A DNA stretch of 64,000 nt from contig VHIT02000054.1 of the NCBI GenBank assembly GCA_009768925.2, positions 248,001 through 312,000 of the forward strand. Reading direction: 5' to 3'. The notes below the pieces were generated by a model. It was given only the letters and a program-made list of their open reading frames with translations, searched no databases and was not told the DNA's origin. Below, one piece after another: positions 58,543 through 64,000 of this stretch. A program made the position numbers and the translations under genes. This DNA comes from Cryptosporidium bovis. Its lineage: Eukaryota > Apicomplexa > Conoidasida > Eucoccidiorida > Cryptosporidiidae. Within the stretch, counting starts at the first letter, position 1; the number at the start of each line of letters is the position of its first letter.

Positions 58543-60123
58543 TCATGTACATCTAACAATCTTCATAAGATTACAGGAACCAGGGCAAGATTCTTTGACT
58601 CCGTGTACGGCCACGGCAAAGTCACCACTCTCAATTAATCCTTCTTCTTTTGCAAGTGAGAGGGCATTTGAAACAACGACATCATTGTGATGAATCGAAT
58701 TCAACACATATGTTTTGACACCTCTTGATATTTTTAATCCTCTCGCAACCTCTGGTCTTGCAGTACACGCGATAATTGTTTGGCTAGGCCTGTACTTTGA
58801 AATCAATCTCGCAGTATTCCCTGTTTCAGTAATTGCAATAATAATCTTCGCGTTAACGTCGTGTGCAGATTCTACGGCTGAACATGCAATTGCTTCCGGA
58901 ACTGCTACGGGCTTAGGTATAGAAGAATGTATTGCATGATAGAGGACTGTATAATCAATACATGTCTCAGCCTGCGCACAAACTCTTGACATTATGTTGA
59001 CTGCATCTAGTGGGAATGCGCCATTGGCAGTCTCACCCGAAAGCATTACACAATCAGATCCATCGAGGACGGCATTGGCAACATCGGTCATCTCAGCCCT
59101 GGTCGGCCTGTTACTCTTAATCATACTTTCCAACATCTGTGTTGCAGTAACAACAGGTTTACCAGCAACATTGCATTTGGAAATCATGCACTTCTGTGCA
59201 ACAAATATCTTTTCTGGAGGGATCTCCATACCCAAATCACCTCTAGCAACCATTATTCCATCTGATTCACTACATATACTGTCAAAATTTATCACACCTT
59301 CAAGGTTCTCAATCTTTGAAATTATTTTGATTGAACTTGGAACACCATTGGAATATTGAGTATTCTCAGCAATAATTTGTCTACACTTTTGAATGTCAGC
59401 ACCACATTGTACGAATGATAATGCAATGAAATCAAGGTTGTGTTTGAGCGCAAAATCAACAATGTCATGTTTATCCTTTTCACCAATTATTGGTAAATGT
59501 ACTTTACATCCAGGTAAGTTCATGTTTTTCCTTTCACCAATAGTCACTGTATTTAAAACCTTACATAATACATAGTCCTCACCAATCTCAAAAACATTCG
59601 TAGTCAAAGAACCGTCAGCAATCAATATTGTACTTCCAACCTGGACACTTGAAGGTAGCAATGAATAACTGCAAGCAATACACTCTGAATTACCTAGAAA
59701 GGTGTAGTCTGTAACGATTTTCAAAGTTTGTCCGGCTTTTAATTCTACAGGTTTCCCTCCCTCTAGGAAACCAGTTCTTATCTCTGGACCTTTTGTATCT
59801 AACATAATTCCAACTGTTGATTGTGGTCTTGCTCTTGCAGCCTCTCTAATGTTCAAGAGAGTCTTGTAATGGCTTTCATGATCACCATGAGAAAAGTTTA
59901 GCCTTGCAACACTCATGCCTTTGTCAATTAATCCAATAAGTGTATCAACATTATTACAACTCGGACCAATTGTGCAAATGATCTGGGTTTTTCTTTGTGT
60001 AACATCATTGTCTGCCAGTGGGGAACAAATCTTATCCATTCCCAGGCATGTGGCCTTTCCGAGGGTACAACTCATCACAGCGGATGTTGACGCCAATCTT
60101 TTTAATTTGTCATTAGACATCAT
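58543..60123 (-). CDS. Pyruvate kinase
   Basis: 526 residues from the ATG at 60123. A 37-codon AT-rich upstream extension of the frame has no family match and is not used; the codon at 60120 is also ATG. The enzyme converts PEP and ADP to pyruvate and ATP. Motifs: QIICTIGPSCNNV, MSVARLNFSHGDHESH, MLDTKGPEIRTGF, KIENLEGV (catalytic Lys), VARGDLGMEIPPEKIF, ATQMLESM and VMLSGETANGAFP. The Glu in TKGPE predicts potassium dependence. In an organism relying on glycolysis this is a central ATP-yielding step. The upstream gap to TRM82 is 328 bp. Confidence 0.96.
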   Translation of the reverse strand: MMSNDKLKRLASTSAVMSCTLGKATCLGMDKICSPLADNDVTQRKTQIICTIGPSCNNVDTLIGLIDKGMSVARLNFSHGDHESHYKTLLNIREAARARPQSTVGIMLDTKGPEIRTGFLEGGKPVELKAGQTLKIVTDYTFLGNSECIACSYSLLPSSVQVGSTILIADGSLTTNVFEIGEDYVLCKVLNTVTIGERKNMNLPGCKVHLPIIGEKDKHDIVDFALKHNLDFIALSFVQCGADIQKCRQIIAENTQYSNGVPSSIKIISKIENLEGVINFDSICSESDGIMVARGDLGMEIPPEKIFVAQKCMISKCNVAGKPVVTATQMLESMIKSNRPTRAEMTDVANAVLDGSDCVMLSGETANGAFPLDAVNIMSRVCAQAETCIDYTVLYHAIHSSIPKPVAVPEAIACSAVESAHDVNAKIIIAITETGNTARLISKYRPSQTIIACTARPEVARGLKISRGVKTYVLNSIHHNDVVVSNALSLAKEEGLIESGDFAVAVHGVKESCPGSCNLMKIVRCT

Positions 60124-60451
60124 TTTTAAATAAAAGTTGAGTTCAAATTCAACAAAGAAATAAAGAAGAAATTCGTACAAATTGATTTGTTTTCGGATAT
60201 AAATCGAAATCTGGAGAATACTAGGCGGCTCCAATATTAACGTATATTAAATTATCCTGTTTTCTTTCCTAATTTGATCTAATAATGGCGGAAGGGAAGT
60301 TATTTTGCTAACCTTCCTGGAAGAGGAGGACAAATATTTAAATTAAATCATTCGAACGTAAGTACACATGTGCATTCATTTAGATAAATTGTTGGAGGAA
60401 AAGGCGTATATTTAGTGTAAATAAATTCATACCCTACAATTTTTTCTGTTC
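60124..60451 (-). promoter_or_regulatory. Pyruvate kinase upstream region
   Basis: 328 bp containing AATGGCGGAAG (about 60284-60294), a weak E2F-like element, and a GGAGGAGGACA stretch. No coding frame beyond the rejected N-terminal extension of pyruvate kinase. Confidence 0.3.
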
Positions 60452-61671
60452 TCAATTTTTTACAGATTTTCTAATATCATCACTTAAAATATCGTCAATG
60501 TTTGTTAATAGATTTGATTGATGATTTGCTATACTCCTTTGAACATGAATTCTCTGCGTCTCCTGTGTTGAACACATAGAACTACTAACTAAAATAGGGT
60601 GGTAAAGATTTGCACTGGAAATACCGGTGTACCATATTAGAGAATGTTTATGTTTCTGTTTGGTGTCTGGAAACATTTGGGTGAAAGATAGAAGTTGATC
60701 TCCGAATAGATCTTGCACTTCGATTGAGAGAGGAATATCTTCTAAATTAATTACAATCTTATTTTTATGAAAACATATGGTATCACCATTTTCACATGTT
60801 TCTATTTTTATTAATACAATAGCTTTTAAATTTTCACATCTCAATAATAAATATCCCATGGATTTACTGTATTTAATTTCTAACGGGGTGTACTAATTGG
60901 AGTAATTTGTTATGATTTAAAATTGAACCAACTTACCTCGATATCAATCGAATCTATTTCTTCAGAACCAGAATAGTTCCAAATTTTAATTTTTTTATCC
61001 AATGAACATGAAATTAAATAGCTATTAGACTTAGCAAACAAAATAATTTCGCAAAGCGAAGTTATAGCGTCGTCGTGGCCACAAAGTATTGAAATTGTAT
61101 GTTGTAGATTCATTGAATTTGATACCCATATCTTCCCACATTTATTACCTACAAATAAACAATTCAAAATACAGCTCTTTACTGAACAGGTAATACTGGA
61201 TAAGTGACCCATTTTGGGGAATATTGTTTCATCTGAATCATTTCCCATCGAGTTGACATCACAAAATTCATCGATTTTTTGTTTTTTATCTTTTTTATAA
61301 ATATAACCAACTTCAAAAAAAGTTATAGGTATTGAATATGCATCTCCAAACTTGTCAAATAATACTATTTCATTTGTTTCTGGTAACCTTATAGAGGTAA
61401 CGGCTCTTTTTTGGTGTAAATATTTACCGACGACGATAAATCTAGAATCTTGTAATTTAACAAGATATACAAATTTATTTGTGCAACAAATAGTTAATAA
61501 ATTGTCTTTAGATATATTTATTGATATTATTTCGCAGTCCTCATCATCAACCAAATTCTGGTCTGTTAATATTTTATCAAATACGGAAAATAAGTAAAGT
61601 TTTGACTTTATAAACCAAATAAGATAATCACTAAAGTAAAACAGCGAGCTGGAAACTATTCTATTTATCAT
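60452..61671 (-). CDS. tRNA (guanine-N7-)-methyltransferase non-catalytic subunit TRM82/WDR4, two exons
   Basis: Exon 1 61671-60937 and exon 2 60892-60452, with a 44-nt GTAAGT...ATTAG intron (phase 0), give 391 residues. Only the AG at 60893 among three possible acceptors keeps the frame. WD40 blades carry the Trm82 markers: VLFDKFGDAYSIPI (family ADKFGDVY), MGHLSSITCSV, ILCGHDDAITSL and LISCSLDKKIKIWN. The partner Trm8/METTL1 makes m7G46 in tRNA; it is not in this window. A longer frame begins with TTG at 61704. Two flanking frames seen separately are joined only by this splice. Confidence 0.85.
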
Positions 61672-61795
61672 TAAGTCTTTGTAGGAGGAAACACTTAATA
61701 TCAAAAGATTATTGAGTTACTTTGTTTTATCGAGTTCTACGAACCGCCTTTTGAGTCTAAATTGACGAGAATCATACATGTGTAACAAAAAATTA

Positions 61796-61820
61796 ATATA
61801 TATATATATATATATATATG
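61796..61820. repeat. (TA)n microsatellite
   Basis: About 12 TA units lying 21 bp beyond the RAB2 stop codon, between RAB2 and TRM82. Confidence 0.95.
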
Positions 61821-61841
61821 CATATATAATTCTTAATAAAA

Positions 61842-62671
<830 letters not shown>

Positions 62672-63123
62672 TTTCAAAATTATTTTTCTAAATATCTGAT
62701 GAGTGTGGTTATTATAACCTCGGAAATCCGTGGAAATAGCGAGGGCATCTATTAAACTGGTGATATTTTGAGAAATTATCTAATTTAATGTACATATTTA
62801 ATTCACAAAAAATAAAAAATTGTTTACATCATTCTTAATTCAAAAAAGAGTTGGTTTCTTGTTAAAATAATCGATAGAACATAAAACGGTAATCGATGTT
62901 TATAATTATGTAAATTGTTTGCTAGTTAAATAAATAGAAGCTTTTTTTAAAATAAAATACATGTGGAAATGCGGTTGAATATGCCCATTAATAAAGTATA
63001 ATTTTTTTTATTCACAAATGACCTCTTGAAAATTGATTTATGTGCCAAAATTGATTTGAAATAAATAGTTTTGAAATGTACACACTTTCCGAGTGAGATT
63101 GTAAACAGAATAGGCCTTGCAAA
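62672..63123. promoter_or_regulatory. Divergent intergenic region, no gene seen
   Basis: 452 bp of AT-rich DNA between the divergent RAB2 and PWWP-like genes. No motif that I can name. Confidence 0.35.
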
Positions 63124-64000
63124 ATGCCAGAAAGTGAGCTTCCACATAATGAACTTGTTTGGTGGAGAATGACAAAAAAACAAAAATATTTACCAGGAAG
63201 GGTGGTTATTTTGGAATTTGAAGCAGAAACAATTGGAATTGAAGATGAAGACAAAAAATTGTTGAAAAAACTCTTGAAACCCGGATCGGTAATAGTAAAT
63301 TCATTCGATGATATGAAATATGCCGTTTGTAGTTCTGGTAACGTAAGATTATATCCAACTATATCAGAAGTTGAGCAGAAGTCTCTTGAAAAAGATTGCA
63401 TCAAATCTTCAAGGACAAATCACAGAGCAATATTGAGGATTAAAAAAATTCTAGAACTTAGAAAACTATATCAAGTTCAGTATAGAAAAAATGAATCAAC
63501 GATGTCGGTTTTGGAAATAAATATGATAAAGTACTTTAAAGCTAAAGACAATTATAAAAATTTGAGTGAAAGTATAGACCTTTTCGAGAGAAATACTGCA
63601 ATTGAGATCCTTGGTTCAATAATTGACAGGAATAGTTTAAAAACAATGATTGGCCAAAGTCCACAAGCATTCCTATCTTTGGAAAGATCATTAGGTAGCC
63701 AGAATAAGTATAAAACATGTATTGAATCGATTGAAAATACGAATGATGTATTAAAGACAATTGAATCAAAAAATTGGAGAAATGAATTGAATGAGATAAC
63801 TGTTAACAGGAAGACAGTATATGAACTATTAAGTTGTGTTCCATTTGAGTTGTTGTCTAGTGAAAGGAGCGGAGTTGATTCTATTGAGTTAAATGATAAG
63901 ACGATTTTCACTAGTGAGTGGGAGGAATCTGTGTGTAATTGGTTCGGTGAAAGGGGCTCGTATAATCAAAAGGTGGTGTTTATTATTGAATATACGAAAT
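63124..64000 (+). CDS. PWWP/Tudor-like N-terminus protein, 3' end outside window
   Basis: The frame opens at the ATG at 63124 and is still open at position 64000 (292 codons). The first ~75 residues resemble a PWWP/Tudor barrel: NELVWWRMTKKQKYLPGRVVILEFE and later MKYAVCSSGNVRLYP, at the positions of the GDLVWAK-G-PWWPARV and FFGT...L-P blocks. The following region is Lys/Ser/Glu-rich and predicted helical. PWWP domains read histone methylation or bind DNA, so a nuclear role is possible. The rest of the protein would decide. Confidence 0.55.
   Translation, partial: MPESELPHNELVWWRMTKKQKYLPGRVVILEFEAETIGIEDEDKKLLKKLLKPGSVIVNSFDDMKYAVCSSGNVRLYPTISEVEQKSLEKDCIKSSRTNHRAILRIKKILELRKLYQVQYRKNESTMSVLEINMIKYFKAKDNYKNLSESIDLFERNTAIEILGSIIDRNSLKTMIGQSPQAFLSLERSLGSQNKYKTCIESIENTNDVLKTIESKNWRNELNEITVNRKTVYELLSCVPFELLSSERSGVDSIELNDKTIFTSEWEESVCNWFGERGSYNQKVVFIIEYTK

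Noticed and set aside
60124..60234. N-terminal extension of pyruvate kinase
   Set aside because: AT-rich, no family match; the ATG at 60123 gives the normal N-terminus.
60850..60882. Two downstream acceptors for the TRM82 intron
   Set aside because: Both shift the frame of the C-terminal exon; only the AG at 60893 is in phase.

Overview
The window is AT-rich eukaryotic nuclear DNA with short intergenic gaps, genes on both strands and mostly uninterrupted coding regions. The few introns I could place are tiny: 43-73 nt, GT at the donor and AG at the acceptor. The gene content (apicomplexan-type pyruvate kinase, a secreted insulinase-type protease, COPI-associated protein, TGCATGC promoter motifs, GCGC E2F-like boxes) and the compact layout point to the apicomplexan genus Cryptosporidium. 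I cannot assign a species. No bacterial operons, insertion sequences, CRISPR arrays, rRNA or tRNA genes were seen.

Layout. 0-7 kb: a truncated M16 (insulinase) protease gene, a PHD+PWWP chromatin reader and a GATA-type zinc-finger protein, all on the minus strand. 7.2-8.25 kb: a decayed PGAM5-like phosphatase gene with in-frame stops, a frame change and a lost catalytic histidine, next to a second broken reading frame. 8.5-19 kb: a very large TARBP1/Trm3-type tRNA 2'-O-methyltransferase, a secreted HAD phosphatase, two unknown membrane proteins and a CDC50 flippase subunit. 19-25.6 kb: a spliced RAB5IF/OPTI protein, an NPRL3-like protein, proteasome chaperone PSMG3, a TUL1/FLY transmembrane RING ligase and PRP17. 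25.8-30.7 kb: an unknown acidic protein, a tandem pair of related four-helix membrane proteins and YOP1/REEP. 30.9-44.7 kb: CAF-1 large subunit, a G-patch protein, eIF2B alpha, a secreted type I membrane protein, a coiled-coil/zinc-finger/PX protein (last exon newly placed), SEC22, a UPRT-like protein, a J-domain protein, RBBP4/MSI1 and MOG1. 44.8-53.6 kb: a RING protein with three Cdc48 domain-2-like modules, RPC8, COPI-associated protein, farnesyltransferase beta, THG1 (three exons) and UTP14. 53.6-64 kb: a coiled-coil protein, two secretory-pathway membrane proteins (one TauE/SafE), pyruvate kinase, TRM82/WDR4 (two exons), RAB2 (four exons) and a truncated PWWP-like gene.

Functional themes. 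Three genes act on tRNA (TARBP1/Trm3, THG1, TRM82). Two candidate subunits of one histone chaperone complex are present (CAF-1 p150 and RBBP4), the first with an E2F-like GGCGCC box upstream. Several genes serve ER/Golgi traffic (SEC22, RAB2, YOP1, COPI-associated, CDC50, TUL1). The strongest unexplained items are the PGAM5 relic, the RING + triple Cdc48-like architecture, the ZnF-PX protein and the 4-TM pair ending in FxGxxVRL. All names come from reading conserved motifs; no database search was run.
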